A stretch of 64,000 bases of DNA from Amaricoccus solimangrovi (GCF_006385685.1 NZ_VFRP01000004.1:1-64000); one strand, 5' to 3'; numbered from the stretch's first letter, positions 8,022 through 17,167 are shown. The notes: generated by a model from the letters alone, not told the origin. Translations and numbers: made by a program.

Positions 8022-8711
8022 TCACGCCTCGCCGCCCGCCACGATCCGCATCTCGGAGGGCAGGAGGAAATCCGCGTCGCCGGTTTCGCGGATGAAATGG
8101 GCGAGCCGGCGCACCGCGGTCCCGAAGCTCAGCATGCCGGTGATCCCGTCGCGGTCGACCGCGACGCTCCGCTCCACGAGGCCATGGTATTCGGGCATCG
8201 TCTCCGCCGTCACCACCAGCGGCGGAAGGCCCGCGCGCGCGAGGCAGTAGCTCGCGAGGACCGCGGCGGCGCGGCTGTTCCCTTCGAGGAAGAGCTGCGG
8301 CCCGCTCACGGTCTGGACGTAGATCTCGGCCGCCAGCACCTCCGGCGCGTGGCGGCGGGAGCGGGCGTAGCGGTCCATCAGCGCCGCGACGCCGCCGCGC
8401 GGATCGTCGTAGAACCGGTGCTCGGTCGCCGCGAGGTGATCGGCGTACTGCGCGCGGCGCTCGGGTGTGTCGCCGCAGAGCACGAGGTGGTTGAGTTCGA
8501 GGATGCGCCGGCTCTCGCCGTATTCGAAGATGTCGATCCGCGCGCCGAGAAGCCGGTCGACGGCGCGGTAGGCGAGGCCCAGCCGCCGCGTCGCGTCCCG
8601 CGTCAGCGGCTCCTCGCGGAGCCGCTCCCAGGTTTCGGGCGCGACGCTCCGCGCGAGCAGCCCGTCGAGCGTCGCCTCGATCCTGGCAATGTTGAGCCTG
8701 CGCCACTCCAT
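8022..8711 (-). CDS. Fic/DOC-like protein with degenerate catalytic motif
   Basis: A 229-residue soluble protein. The segment QLFLEGNSRAAAVLASYCLARAG (residues 139-161) resembles the Fic active-site loop and following helix, HPF-x-(D/E)GN-x-R, with Phe141, Glu143, Gly144, Asn145 and Arg147 kept but the catalytic His replaced by Gln139. Upstream helices such as YADHLAATEHRFYDDP and ALMDRYARSRR fit an all-helical Fic-type fold. If this is a Fic protein it is probably not a normal AMP transferase. The ATG at 8711 follows AAGGGGGA; an earlier in-frame start at 8735 is possible. It lies 64 nt after pstB on the same strand, without overlap. The function is unknown. Confidence 0.6.
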   Translation of the reverse strand: MEWRRLNIARIEATLDGLLARSVAPETWERLREEPLTRDATRRLGLAYRAVDRLLGARIDIFEYGESRRILELNHLVLCGDTPERRAQYADHLAATEHRFYDDPRGGVAALMDRYARSRRHAPEVLAAEIYVQTVSGPQLFLEGNSRAAAVLASYCLARAGLPPLVVTAETMPEYHGLVERSVAVDRDGITGMLSFGTAVRRLAHFIRETGDADFLLPSEMRIVAGGEA

Positions 8712-8775
8712 GAGCCGTCCCCCTTCCCGGACCAAAGCCGCCCGGGCAGGTTCCGGTTCCGGCGGCGCGTCTCTA

Positions 8776-9609
8776 TCAGCTGAACTCGCCGGAGATATAG
8801 TCCTTGGTCAGCTTCTCGCGCGGGTCGTGGAAGATCTGCCGCGTGTCGCCCTGCTCGACGAGGAAGCCGGTGCGGCCGCCCTTCGAGATGTCGACCGAGA
8901 AGAAGGCGGTCTTGTCGGCCACGCGCATCGCCTGCTGCATGTTGTGCGTGACGATGGCGACCGAATATTCCTGCTTCAGTTCGAGCATCAGCTCCTCGAT
9001 GATCCGCGTCGCGATCGGGTCGAGCGCCGAGCAGGGCTCGTCCATCAGCAGCACGGTCGGGTTGGTCGCGATCGCGCGGGCGATGCAGAGCCGCTGCTGC
9101 TGGCCGCCCGAAAGCGCGAGACCGTTCTGCCTGAGCTTGTCCTTCACCTCGTTCCAGAGGCCGGCCTTCCGGAGCGCCGTCTCGACCTTCTCGTCGTAAT
9201 CGCCCTTGAAGCGGTTGAGCCTGAGGCCGAAGGCGACGTTCTCGTAGATCGACATCGAGAACGGGTTCGGCTGCTGGAACACCATGCCGATGTGGCGGCG
9301 CACCACGACCGGATCGACCGACTTCGCGTAGATGTCCTGGCCGAGGAAGGTGACCGAGCCCATGAGCCGGAAGCTCGGGATCAGGTCGTTCATCCGGTTC
9401 AGCGAACGCAGCACGGTGGACTTGCCGCAGCCCGACGGGCCGATGAAGCCGGTGATCTGGCCCTTCTCGACCGCGACATGGCTGTCGCGGACGGCGAGGA
9501 AGTCGCCGTAATAGATCTTCTCGACCCTGGCATCGATGGCGACGCCGGTCTCGGAAAGGCCCGGGCGCGGGCTGGCGGCGGCGGGGGCGACGGTGTTGAG
9601 GGAAACCAT
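8776..9609 (-). CDS. pstB: Phosphate ABC transporter ATP-binding protein PstB
   Basis: A 277-residue ABC ATPase powering high-affinity phosphate import. Walker A is GPSGCGKST, the Q-loop region is [10 protein letters not shown], the ABC signature is [16 protein letters not shown], and Walker B is [13 protein letters not shown], followed by the H-loop [22 protein letters not shown] and MNDLIPSFR are PstB-specific. It is the last gene of pstSCAB and starts 17 nt after the pstA stop. No phoU or phoB follows; the next gene is the Fic-like protein. Confidence 0.96.
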   Translation of the reverse strand: MVSLNTVAPAAASPRPGLSETGVAIDARVEKIYYGDFLAVRDSHVAVEKGQITGFIGPSGCGKSTVLRSLNRMNDLIPSFRLMGSVTFLGQDIYAKSVDPVVVRRHIGMVFQQPNPFSMSIYENVAFGLRLNRFKGDYDEKVETALRKAGLWNEVKDKLRQNGLALSGGQQQRLCIARAIATNPTVLLMDEPCSALDPIATRIIEELMLELKQEYSVAIVTHNMQQAMRVADKTAFFSVDISKGGRTGFLVEQGDTRQIFHDPREKLTKDYISGEFS

Positions 9610-9626
9610 GGCGGTTGTTCCTTGGA

Positions 9627-10517
9627 TCAGACCCGACGCGCGCCGATGAGGCGGCTCAGGATGTTGAAGACGAGCACGATGAGGACAAGCACCAGTGACG
9701 CGGCCCAGGCGAGTTCGATCTGGTTGGGGAAAGGCATGCCCGAGAAGTTGTAGATGAGGATCGAGAGCGAGGCCGTCGGCTCGGTCAGGCTTCCGATCCA
9801 GTAGTTCGAGAAGAGCGCGGTGAAGAGGAGCGGCGCCGATTCACCGGCCGCGCCCGCGACGGCGAGCATGACACCGGTCAGCACGCCCGGCATCGCGGTC
9901 GGCAGCGTGACGCGGAGCGCCACCTGGGTCTGCGTGCAGCCCATGCCGAAGGCCGCGTCCTTCATCCGCTGCGGCACCATGCGCACCGCCTGCTCGGCCG
10001 TGAGCATCACGGTCGGGATCATGCGGACCGCGAGCGCGACGCCGCCCGCGAAGGCCGAGTAGGTGCCCATGCCGAGCACGAGCCAGGCGTAGACAAAGAC
10101 GCCGGCGAGGATCGAGGGAAAGCCGGTCAGCACCTTGGCGACGAAGCGCACCGCGTCCGACATCCGGCTCGAGGGGGCGATCGCGCCGAGCAGCAGCCCG
10201 CCGAGCACGCCGAGCGGGACCGAGATCAGCGCGCCGATCCCGACCATGACGACGGTGCCGACGATCGCGTTGCCGAAGCCGCCGCCCATCTCGAGCCCGG
10301 CCGGCGGCAGCGCGGTGATCGCCTCCCAGCCGAGCCGCGCGCCGCCCCGGGTGATCAGCATGTAGAGCACCGAGAAGAGTGGCACCGAGGCGAGGAGCGC
10401 GACGATCCAGAGCAGCACGGTCTGGATCGTGTTGCGCAGCGCCCGGGGGTCCGAGAAGGAATGGTCGAGGCTCGGGACGTCCGGTTTGCGGTTCATGTCT
10501 GCTTCGATCACGGTCAT
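9627..10517 (-). CDS. pstA: Phosphate ABC transporter permease PstA
   Basis: A 296-residue inner-membrane permease with six predicted hydrophobic segments and the BPD-transport EAA-type loop around [44 protein letters not shown] and [13 protein letters not shown] are typical of PstA. A short cytoplasmic N-terminal tail precedes the first helix. It begins 3 nt after the pstC stop, so translation is probably coupled. Confidence 0.95.
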   Translation of the reverse strand: MTVIEADMNRKPDVPSLDHSFSDPRALRNTIQTVLLWIVALLASVPLFSVLYMLITRGGARLGWEAITALPPAGLEMGGGFGNAIVGTVVMVGIGALISVPLGVLGGLLLGAIAPSSRMSDAVRFVAKVLTGFPSILAGVFVYAWLVLGMGTYSAFAGGVALAVRMIPTVMLTAEQAVRMVPQRMKDAAFGMGCTQTQVALRVTLPTAMPGVLTGVMLAVAGAAGESAPLLFTALFSNYWIGSLTEPTASLSILIYNFSGMPFPNQIELAWAASLVLVLIVLVFNILSRLIGARRV

Positions 10518-10520
10518 GGC

Positions 10521-11489
10521 TCAGCTCACCGTCTGCTTGGACGACATCGCCATGATGAGCGTGCCGATGATGTTCACGACCAGCGCGATGCCGAGCAGCG
10601 CGAGCGCCGCGTACATCAGCTGCTCGACTTCCAGCGCCCCGGCCTCGGGGAATTGCGAGGCGAGAAGCGAGGCGAGCGTGTTGGCGGGCGAGAAGAGCGA
10701 CAGGCTGATCTGGCCCGAATTGCCGATGAGCATGGCTAGCGCCATCGTCTCGCCGAGCGCGCGGCCGAAGCCGAGCACGAGCGAGGCGGCGATGCCGCTC
10801 GAGGCGGTCGGCAGCATCACCTTCTGGATCGCCTCCCACCGGGTCGTGCCCATGCCGTAGGCGGCTTCCTTGACCTTGTAGGGGATGAGCTGGAACGCGT
10901 CCTGGCTGATCGCGGCCACCGTCGGCAGCACCATGATCGCGAGCACGATCACCGCGGGCGCCATGCCGGGGCCGGCCATCGGCGTCGAGAAGAGCGGGAT
11001 GAAGCCGAGGAATTCGTGGAGCCAGTTCGCGACCGGCCGGATCGCCGGGATCACGACATAGATGCCCCAGAGGCCGAAGACGACCGAGGGGATGGCTGCG
11101 AGCATCTCGATGACGGTGCGGAACACCCGCGCCAGCCGCGCGTCGAGGAAGTCCTGGGTCAGGAAGATCGCCACCGCGACGCCGAAGAACCCGGCGATGA
11201 GGAGCGCGAGGATCGAGCTGTAGAGCGTGCCCCAGATCTCGGCGAGGATGCCGAAGTCATGCTCCTGCGGGTTCCAGACCGCGCGGGTCAGGAAGCCGAG
11301 CCCGTCGCGCGCGATCGCGGGCGCCGCCTGGCCGCCGATTTCCCACAGGATGTAGGCGAGCATCGCGACGACGAGACCGCCGGAGGCATAGGCGATGCCC
11401 CGGAAGGCCCGGTCGGCGAGGATCTCGCCCCGCGAGGGGGGGCGGGAGATCGAATTGTCGCCCTTCAGATCAAAACCTTCGGCGCTCAT
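10521..11489 (-). CDS. pstC: Phosphate ABC transporter permease PstC
   Basis: A 322-residue inner-membrane permease partnering PstA. Hydrophobic helices begin near residue 35; AAIPSVVFGLWGIYVVIP and the cytoplasmic loop VKEAAYGMGTTRWEAIQKVMLPTA carry the permease signature. The ATG at 11489 was chosen because it gives a normal short N-terminal tail (MSAEGFDLKGDNS), while the in-frame upstream extension is basic and overlaps the intergenic hairpin. It is the second gene of the operon, separated from pstS by 82 nt containing a perfect hairpin. Confidence 0.94.
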   Translation of the reverse strand: MSAEGFDLKGDNSISRPPSRGEILADRAFRGIAYASGGLVVAMLAYILWEIGGQAAPAIARDGLGFLTRAVWNPQEHDFGILAEIWGTLYSSILALLIAGFFGVAVAIFLTQDFLDARLARVFRTVIEMLAAIPSVVFGLWGIYVVIPAIRPVANWLHEFLGFIPLFSTPMAGPGMAPAVIVLAIMVLPTVAAISQDAFQLIPYKVKEAAYGMGTTRWEAIQKVMLPTASSGIAASLVLGFGRALGETMALAMLIGNSGQISLSLFSPANTLASLLASQFPEAGALEVEQLMYAALALLGIALVVNIIGTLIMAMSSKQTVS

Positions 11490-11522
11490 TTTCCAGTTCC
11501 ACTCCGGCGTCCGCGACAGGAA

Positions 11523-11548
11523 CGGGCGGCGTGTCCTCACGCCGCCCG
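11523..11548 (-). terminator. Attenuator-like hairpin between pstS and pstC
   Basis: Perfect inverted repeat with 11-bp arms (11523-11533 and 11538-11548) and a 4-nt loop, AGGA on the coding strand, placed right after pstS. There is no U-run after it. Such stems behind binding-protein genes usually protect the 5' message or partially stop transcription, giving more PstS than PstCAB. Confidence 0.65.
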
Positions 11549-11571
11549 CGCGTTCGATGGGTCGGGGCCTC

Positions 11572-12603
11572 TTACGAGGAGGCGCCGATCTGCTCCGCGG
11601 CGGCGCGGACCTTCTCGATGACCGCTTCCGGCATCGGGATGTAGCCGAGATCGTCGGCCATCGCCTGGCCGTCGGTCAGGCCGTATTCGACCATCTCCTT
11701 GATCGCCTTGACCTTCTCGTCGTCCTGGCCGGACTTGTAGAAGAGCATCCAGGTGAAGGTCGCCATCGGATAGGCGCCCTCGCCCTGCGGATCGACGATG
11801 AAGGCGCGCATGTTCGTGTCGAACTCGGCCGAGGCGAGCGCGTTCGGGCCGCCCTCGCCGCCCGGCGCGACGAACTCGCCCTTGGCGTTCTCGAGCGAGG
11901 CCATCGGCGCGCCGGTCATCTTGGCATAGCCGTATTCGACATAGCCGATCGCGCCCGGGGTCTGCAGGATGGTCGCGGTCACGCCGTCGTTCTTCGGCGC
12001 CTTCACGAGGGTGCTCAGCGTCGGCCACTGCACCGACTTGTCGGCGCCGACCTCTTCCTTGAAGACCGGGTCGACCGCGGCAAGGTGGTTGGTGAAGTTG
12101 AAGGTCGTGCCCGAGCTGTCGGAGCGGACCACGACGGTGATCGGCGTGTCGGGCAGTTCGACGCCCGGGTTCGCCTCGGCGATCTTCGGGTCGTTCCAGC
12201 TCTGGATCTTGCCCGCGAAGATCTCGGGATAGACGTCGCGCGGCAGCTTCAGTTCGGAAACACCCGGCAGGTTGTAGGCGAGGACGATCTCGCCGGCGGT
12301 CATCGGCAGCAGCACGACGCCGTTCGAGACCTTGGAGATCTCCTCGTCGCTCATCGCCGCGTCGGAGGCCGCGAAATCGACGACGCCGTTGATCAGGTCC
12401 TGGATGCCCGCGCCCGAACCCTTCGACTGGTAGTCGACCGTCACGCCGTCGGACTTGGAGCTGAAGTCCTTGAACCAGGCGGCGTAGATCGGGAACGGGA
12501 AGCTGGCACCGGAACCGGTGAGGCGGGTTTCGGCATGGGCGGGCGCGCCGGCGGCGACCGCCACGGTGGCGGCCGCGGCGAGGGCGGCGAGAAGCTTGCG
12601 CAT
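11572..12603 (-). CDS. pstS: Periplasmic phosphate-binding protein PstS
   Basis: A 343-residue secreted phosphate-binding protein. The signal peptide runs MRKLLAALAAAATVAVAAG to AHA, followed by ETRLTGSGASFPFPIYAAWF, the PstS mature start. SDSSGTTFNFTNHL supplies the phosphate-binding Ser/Thr/Gly residues, and FAASDAAMS is typical. It is the first gene of pstSCAB, with a Pho box about 58 nt upstream of the start. The ATG at 12603 is chosen over an upstream in-frame ATG because it starts the signal peptide directly. Confidence 0.96.
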   Translation of the reverse strand: MRKLLAALAAAATVAVAAGAPAHAETRLTGSGASFPFPIYAAWFKDFSSKSDGVTVDYQSKGSGAGIQDLINGVVDFAASDAAMSDEEISKVSNGVVLLPMTAGEIVLAYNLPGVSELKLPRDVYPEIFAGKIQSWNDPKIAEANPGVELPDTPITVVVRSDSSGTTFNFTNHLAAVDPVFKEEVGADKSVQWPTLSTLVKAPKNDGVTATILQTPGAIGYVEYGYAKMTGAPMASLENAKGEFVAPGGEGGPNALASAEFDTNMRAFIVDPQGEGAYPMATFTWMLFYKSGQDDEKVKAIKEMVEYGLTDGQAMADDLGYIPMPEAVIEKVRAAAEQIGASS

Positions 12604-12660
12604 GGGAGGACTCTCGATTGAGGGGTCACAATGGTTCGGCGCGGAAACTGCCACCCGATT

Positions 12661-12689
12661 GCGACAGTTCGGTGTCAGCCTTGTGACAG
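12661..12689 (-). promoter_or_regulatory. Pho box (PhoB operator) of pstSCAB, three repeats
   Basis: On the minus strand three 7-mers, CTGTCAC, CTGACAC and CTGTCGC, are spaced exactly 11 bp apart by the 4-nt spacers AAGG and CGAA. This is the known PhoB direct-repeat layout (consensus CTGTCAT). It lies 58-86 nt upstream of the pstS ATG, so phosphate-starvation induction by a PhoB homologue is expected. phoB and phoR are not in this window. Confidence 0.85.
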
Positions 12690-12957
12690 TTTCTTCAAGA
12701 TGCGAAAGAAACGCGCCGGCGGGCCAAAGCGGCCAATTTATTATTATATATCAGTATGTTGACTCGCCACGGATTGCCGGCCGGCTTCGCACGGATCGGG
12801 CCGGGTGCCACACATCCGAAAGTTTTATGTCACGTGATCGCGCCAATGCGAGCGCGATGGCGGGCCGACTCAGGGGGTGCGTGAACCCGCTCCGCCGCCT
12901 CGTCCCGGCATCCTTCCGGCCCCGGCGGCGCGCGCCGCCGCCTGCCGGGGCCGGGCA

Positions 12958-12987
12958 TTGACAGGCCGCGCCGCTTCGCGGTCTAGC
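12958..12987 (+). promoter_or_regulatory. Possible sigma70 promoter of the FUSC gene
   Basis: TTGACA at 12958-12963 is followed after 18 nt by TCTAGC at 12982-12987, 36 nt before the exporter start. A GC-rich stem (CCCCGGC 12920-12926 with GCCGGGG 12944-12950) lies just upstream. The 419-nt divergent gap 12604-13022 otherwise holds the pstS Pho box, an AT-rich patch near 12735-12760 and no gene. Confidence 0.4.
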
Positions 12988-13022
12988 ATCGGGACGGCTG
13001 CCAGAAGGAGCGTTCGACGCGC

Positions 13023-14900
13023 ATGGACCGGTACGGATTCGACGCCGGAAGGCTCGCCTATGGCCTGCGCGTGGCGCTCGGCGCCTGCGTCGCGCTGATC
13101 CTCTCCTGGCTGCTCGGCCTCGAACATCCGCAATGGGCGGCGATGACCGTCTGGGCCGCCTCCCAGCCGGTCCGCGCCCATCTCGTCGAGAAGAGCCTCT
13201 TCCGGGGCGCGGGCACGCTCGTCGGCGTCGTCTTCGGCGTCGCGCTGACGGCGCTCTCGCTCCGCCTCGGCGGCGCGCCGCTGATCGTGCTCGGCCTCGC
13301 GCTCTGGGTCGGGATCTGCGCCGGGGCCGGAAACCTGCTGCGCGGCTTCGCCTCCTATGGCGCGCTGCTCGCCGGCTATTCGGCGGTGATGGTCGCGGTG
13401 CTCGACAGCGCCCATCCCGAGGATGTCGCGGCGCTCGGGCTCGACCGCGCCGCGACCGTGCTCCTCGGCGTCGCGGTGGCGCTGGTCGTGGGCCTTCTCA
13501 CGCCCGCGGGCGTGGAGGCCGAGATCCCGCGCCGGCTGCGGCTTGCCAACGCGACGATCCTGCGCCAGATCGCCGCCGCGCTGCGCGACCCGGCGACGGT
13601 CGACAACGCCGCGCTGACGCGCACCCTCTCCGACCTCGCGGTGATCGACGACGAGATCGACGGCGACGGCGCGGGCTCGCTCGCCGCCCGGCGCGAGGCG
13701 CGCAACCGCCGCGTGATGCTGATGGCCCAGGTCGCGGCGATCCTCTGGCTCCGCGCGCCCACCGCCGCGCCGGATCCGGAGCGGGCCGGGGCGATCGATG
13801 CGATCGCCGCGCGCTTCGAGGCGCATGCCCCGGCGGCGGAGCGGCGCGTCGCCCTCGCCCGCGCCGCGCGTCAGCCCGATCCGGAGCTGCGCAAGGTGCT
13901 CGCGGATCTCGGCGCCGCGCTCCCCCGCCAGGGCGAGCCGCCGGAACCCGACCGGAGGCCGGAGCCGCTGATCCTCCACCGCGACTGGGCGCTGGCGCGC
14001 GAGGCGGGCACGCGGGCCGGCGCCGCGATCCTCGCGATCGGCTTCCTCTGGGTCGTGACCGGCTGGACGCCCTTCGCCCTCGTGATGCTCGGCGCCTCGA
14101 TCATGACCTCCGTCTTCTCGACCTTCGAGAATCCGCTCGCGATCCTGCCGAAGGTCGCGGTCGGCCAGGCGCTGGGCGCGGCGGGCGCCATCGCCTGCCG
14201 CTGGCTGGTCTGGCCGCATATGGGCGGCGAGGCGGGGCTCGTGCTCTCGCTCCTGCCCTTCATCCTGCTCGGCGGCCTTCTCACCGGGCACCGCCGGACC
14301 CAGGCGCAGGCCTTCGACTACAACATGGTCGTGCTGCTCCTCTCGCAGCCGCTCTGGCCGCTCACCGGAAGCCCCGGCCATTCCGTCCTCTCCGGCGCGG
14401 CCGTCGTCGCCGCGCCGCTCCTCGCCTGGCTCGCCTTCCGCTACATCCATCCGCCGAGCGCGGCGCGGCGGCGGGACGCGCTCGCCCGGGCGATGGTGCT
14501 CGAGGTCGAGGCGATGGCCGCGCGCCCCGGCGCCGCCTCGCGGCTGCCGGTCTGGCGGGCGCGGCTGCGCCACCGGCTGCTGCGGCTGATCCGCTGGAGC
14601 GACCGGACGGGCGCGGGCGCCGGCGCGGCCGCCGCCGAGGGGCTCGCGCTGCTCCGGCTCGGCCAGGCGGTCGGCCGGCTCGACGCGCGGATCGCGGAGG
14701 CGGAGCTTGCCGGGGGCGCGCGGCGCCGCCTGACGCTCGCGCGCGCCCGGATCGCCGGGGTGAGCCGCCGGCCCCGACGCGCCGCCGCCGCGCTCGACGC
14801 GGCCGCGCGGCTCGGCGGCCGCGACGCCCCGGTCTTCGCGGCCGCGGCCGAGTCGATCCGCGACAACGCGGCCTTCCTCGCCGGCGCGCGCCTGCGATGA
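13023..14900 (+). CDS. FUSC-family efflux protein (aromatic acid/fusaric acid exporter type)
   Basis: A 625-residue membrane protein with the duplicated FUSC layout: an N-terminal hydrophobic block of about six helices (residues 15-160, including LEHPQWAAMTVWAASQPVR), a soluble helical region (about 170-330), a second hydrophobic block (about 335-475, including GWTPFALVMLGASIMTSVFS) and a helical C-terminal domain. Family members are inner-membrane exporters of aromatic carboxylic acids or related compounds. No membrane-fusion (HlyD) or outer-membrane partner lies next to it, so the substrate and the complete pump are unknown. AAGGAG is 11 nt before the ATG. Confidence 0.8.
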   Translation: MDRYGFDAGRLAYGLRVALGACVALILSWLLGLEHPQWAAMTVWAASQPVRAHLVEKSLFRGAGTLVGVVFGVALTALSLRLGGAPLIVLGLALWVGICAGAGNLLRGFASYGALLAGYSAVMVAVLDSAHPEDVAALGLDRAATVLLGVAVALVVGLLTPAGVEAEIPRRLRLANATILRQIAAALRDPATVDNAALTRTLSDLAVIDDEIDGDGAGSLAARREARNRRVMLMAQVAAILWLRAPTAAPDPERAGAIDAIAARFEAHAPAAERRVALARAARQPDPELRKVLADLGAALPRQGEPPEPDRRPEPLILHRDWALAREAGTRAGAAILAIGFLWVVTGWTPFALVMLGASIMTSVFSTFENPLAILPKVAVGQALGAAGAIACRWLVWPHMGGEAGLVLSLLPFILLGGLLTGHRRTQAQAFDYNMVVLLLSQPLWPLTGSPGHSVLSGAAVVAAPLLAWLAFRYIHPPSAARRRDALARAMVLEVEAMAARPGAASRLPVWRARLRHRLLRLIRWSDRTGAGAGAAAAEGLALLRLGQAVGRLDARIAEAELAGGARRRLTLARARIAGVSRRPRRAAAALDAAARLGGRDAPVFAAAAESIRDNAAFLAGARLR

Positions 14901-15022
14901 GCCGGTCGGCCGAACTCCGCCGCTCAGCCCCGCGCCGCCCCCGCGGAGGAGCGTGAACTGTGGCTTCCGGCGCACGGGTCAAGAACGATTTCCGCCAGAA
15001 CATCAGATGAATGCCGGACGAA

Positions 15023-15065
15023 CTTCCGGCGCCGGAAGCCGCGCGGCCCTAATCGTATAACGATT
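15023..15065. other. Paired palindromes in the minCDE upstream region
   Basis: The 297-nt gap 14901-15197 holds no gene but has two inverted repeats. One is CTTCCGGCGCCGGAAG (15023-15038), a perfect 16-bp palindrome. The other is AATCGT-ata-ACGATT (15051-15065), in an AT-rich patch. The first could end the FUSC transcript; the second could be an operator or part of the minC promoter (inference). Confidence 0.35.
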
Positions 15066-15197
15066 ATTCCCGCCTCCGGCACGGCGCCGGCGCTGCTCGT
15101 GGAGCGTCAACCAGGGTGCGATTTCCGGGCGGATTTCTTGTCGTCTCCCGGTTGAACGCGCCGATATAGGGTTGCGGGATCGGGCAAACACAATATT

Positions 15198-16046
15198 ATG
15201 ACCGCACAAGAACATCCGCCCGGGATGTCGGAGCAGACAGGCTTGCAGGTGCGATCATTGAACCCCGAGGTTGACGGAAGCCCTGTATCCGTCGCGGACC
15301 GCCCCCTCCAGGTACGCGGGCGCTCCTTCACCGCCGTCGTTCTCAAGCTCAATGGCGCGGCCGACGCCGGTTTCTACGGCGCGCTCGAATCGCTCATGCG
15401 GCAGGCGCCGCATTTCTTCGTCAACGCGCCGCTCGTCATCGATCTCGCCGAGGCGCCCGGGCTCACCGAGAAGGCCGATTTCGTGAAGCTCGTGCGCGAC
15501 ATGCGCGCGCGCCGCCTCTCGGTGATCGGGGTGCAGAACGGCACGGCGGATCAGGACATCGCGGCCTTCGGCGCCGGGCTCGTCTGCCTGCAGGGTGGGC
15601 GCGACGCCCAGGTGCCGCGCGGCGGCCAGCCGAGCAAGGCCGAGGACGCCGCCGAGGAGACCCGCGGCCCGAAGGCCAGGGCGCCCGAACCGGCGCAGCC
15701 GGAACCCGAGGCGGCCTCCGCCACCATCGTCGTCACCGAGCCGGTCCGGTCCGGCCAGCGCATCTTCGCCGACCGCGGCGACCTCATCGTGATGGCGCCG
15801 GTCAGTTCGGGCGCCGAACTGATCGCCCATGGCAACATCCATGTCTACGGCCCCCTGCGCGGCCGCGCGCTCGCCGGCGTGAACGGCGACAAGACCGCGC
15901 GGATCTTCGTCCAGAGCCTCGAGGCCGAACTGGTCGCCATCGCCGGCCTCTACCAGACCAGCGACGACCTCGACCCCTCAGTCCGCCGCGGCCGCGTGCA
16001 GGCCTTCCTGCGCGACGACACCCTCTGTTTCGAGCCCCTCAAGTAA
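15198..16046 (+). CDS. minC: Septum site-determining protein MinC
   Basis: A 282-residue division inhibitor that blocks FtsZ ring assembly away from mid-cell. The N-terminal domain (about 30-135) has the MinC_N pattern FTAVVLKLNGAADAGFYGAL and APLVIDLAEAPG. A Pro/Ala/Glu-rich linker (about 140-185) leads to the C-terminal beta-helix domain with VRSGQRIFADRGDLIVMAPV, GAELIAHGNIHVYGPLRGRA and AELVAIAGLYQ, which bind MinD. It is the first gene of minCDE. No clear ribosome site precedes the ATG at 15198; the in-frame ATG at 15225 is a possible alternative. Confidence 0.93.
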   Translation: MTAQEHPPGMSEQTGLQVRSLNPEVDGSPVSVADRPLQVRGRSFTAVVLKLNGAADAGFYGALESLMRQAPHFFVNAPLVIDLAEAPGLTEKADFVKLVRDMRARRLSVIGVQNGTADQDIAAFGAGLVCLQGGRDAQVPRGGQPSKAEDAAEETRGPKARAPEPAQPEPEAASATIVVTEPVRSGQRIFADRGDLIVMAPVSSGAELIAHGNIHVYGPLRGRALAGVNGDKTARIFVQSLEAELVAIAGLYQTSDDLDPSVRRGRVQAFLRDDTLCFEPLK

Positions 16047-16071
16047 CCCCCGTCAAGAAGAGGAGTATCGC

Positions 16072-16887
16072 TTGGCCAAGATCATCGTAGTCACATCCGG
16101 CAAGGGGGGCGTCGGCAAGACGACCTCCACGGCCGCCATAGGCGCGGGCCTCGCGATGCGGGGCAAGAAGACCGTGGTCATCGATTTCGACGTGGGTCTG
16201 CGCAACCTCGACATGATCATGGGCTGCGAGCGCCGCGTGGTCTTCGACTTCATCAACGTGATCCAGGGCGACGCGAAGCTGAAGCAGGCGCTGATCACCG
16301 ACCGCCGGCTCGAGAACCTCGCGGTGCTGCCGACCAGCCAGACGCGCGACAAGGACGCGCTGACGCAGGAAGGCGTGGGCAAGGTGCTCGACGAGCTCCG
16401 CAAGGATTTCGACTACATCATCTGCGACAGCCCCGCCGGCATCGAGCGCGGCGCGCATCTCGCGATGTACTACGCCGACGAGGCGGTGGTGGTGACCAAC
16501 CCCGAAGTCTCCTCGGTACGCGATTCCGACCGCGTGCTCGGGCTGCTCGCCTCCAAGACCAGGCGGGCCGAGAAGGGCGACGGCGGCGTGCCCGCGCATC
16601 TGCTCCTCTCCCGCTACGACCCGGCCCGGGTCGCGCGCGGCGAGATGATGAAGATGGAGGACATCCTCGAGATCCTCTCGATCCCGCTGCTGGGCATCAT
16701 CCCGGAAAGCCCCGCGGTCCTGAAGGCCTCCAACCTCGGCACGCCCGTCACCTTCGACACCAAGTCGAACGCCGGCCGCGCCTACGAGGACGCGGTCTCC
16801 CGCCTGATCGGCGAGCAGGTCGAGATGAAGATGCAGGCGCTGGAAAAGCCGGGCCTCTTCTCGCGGCTGCTGCGCAGGACGGCCTGA
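16072..16887 (+). CDS. minD: Septum site-determining ATPase MinD
   Basis: A 271-residue deviant-Walker ATPase that recruits MinC to the membrane and oscillates with MinE. KGGVGKTT is the deviant Walker A with the signature Lys, [20 protein letters not shown] is the MinD-specific switch region, and [11 protein letters not shown] is Walker B. The C-terminal [11 protein letters not shown] is the membrane-targeting amphipathic helix. The start is a TTG at 16072 preceded by AGAGGAG, which is unusual but is the only start giving [10 protein letters not shown]. It starts 25 nt after the minC stop. Confidence 0.96.
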   Translation: MAKIIVVTSGKGGVGKTTSTAAIGAGLAMRGKKTVVIDFDVGLRNLDMIMGCERRVVFDFINVIQGDAKLKQALITDRRLENLAVLPTSQTRDKDALTQEGVGKVLDELRKDFDYIICDSPAGIERGAHLAMYYADEAVVVTNPEVSSVRDSDRVLGLLASKTRRAEKGDGGVPAHLLLSRYDPARVARGEMMKMEDILEILSIPLLGIIPESPAVLKASNLGTPVTFDTKSNAGRAYEDAVSRLIGEQVEMKMQALEKPGLFSRLLRRTA

Positions 16888-16888
16888 G

Positions 16889-17167
16889 ATGCTGAGCCTG
16901 TTCCGCCGGACCCGGCCGCAGGGCAGCACAGCCGACGCCGCGAAGGAGCGGCTCCAGATCCTGCTGCAGCACGAGCGCGGCGACCGGGCGACGCCCGATT
17001 GCCTGCCGCAGCTGCAGAAGGAGATCCTGGCCGTCATCGAGCGCTACATGCGCGTCGGCGACGACCACGTGGACATCAAGCTCGAGCGGGGGGATGAACT
17101 CTCGACGCTCGAGATCAACATCGAGCTTCCCGGCGCCCGCGCGCTCACCACGCGCGGCGCCGCCTGA
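16889..17167 (+). CDS. minE: Cell division topological specificity factor MinE
   Basis: A 92-residue MinE: a short membrane-binding N-terminus (MLSLFRRTR), the anti-MinCD helix region [17 protein letters not shown], and the topological domain [16 protein letters not shown] with [21 protein letters not shown]. It begins one base after the minD stop, completing minCDE. After it, 17168-17283 is a short convergent gap with no clear terminator. Confidence 0.95.
   Translation: MLSLFRRTRPQGSTADAAKERLQILLQHERGDRATPDCLPQLQKEILAVIERYMRVGDDHVDIKLERGDELSTLEINIELPGARALTTRGAA

Noticed and set aside
12870-14975. Very long opposite-strand reading frame antisense to the FUSC gene (about 700 codons)
   Set aside because: It is an Arg/Gly/Ala-rich shadow frame typical of 70% GC DNA; the plus-strand protein has a clear membrane topology and family blocks.
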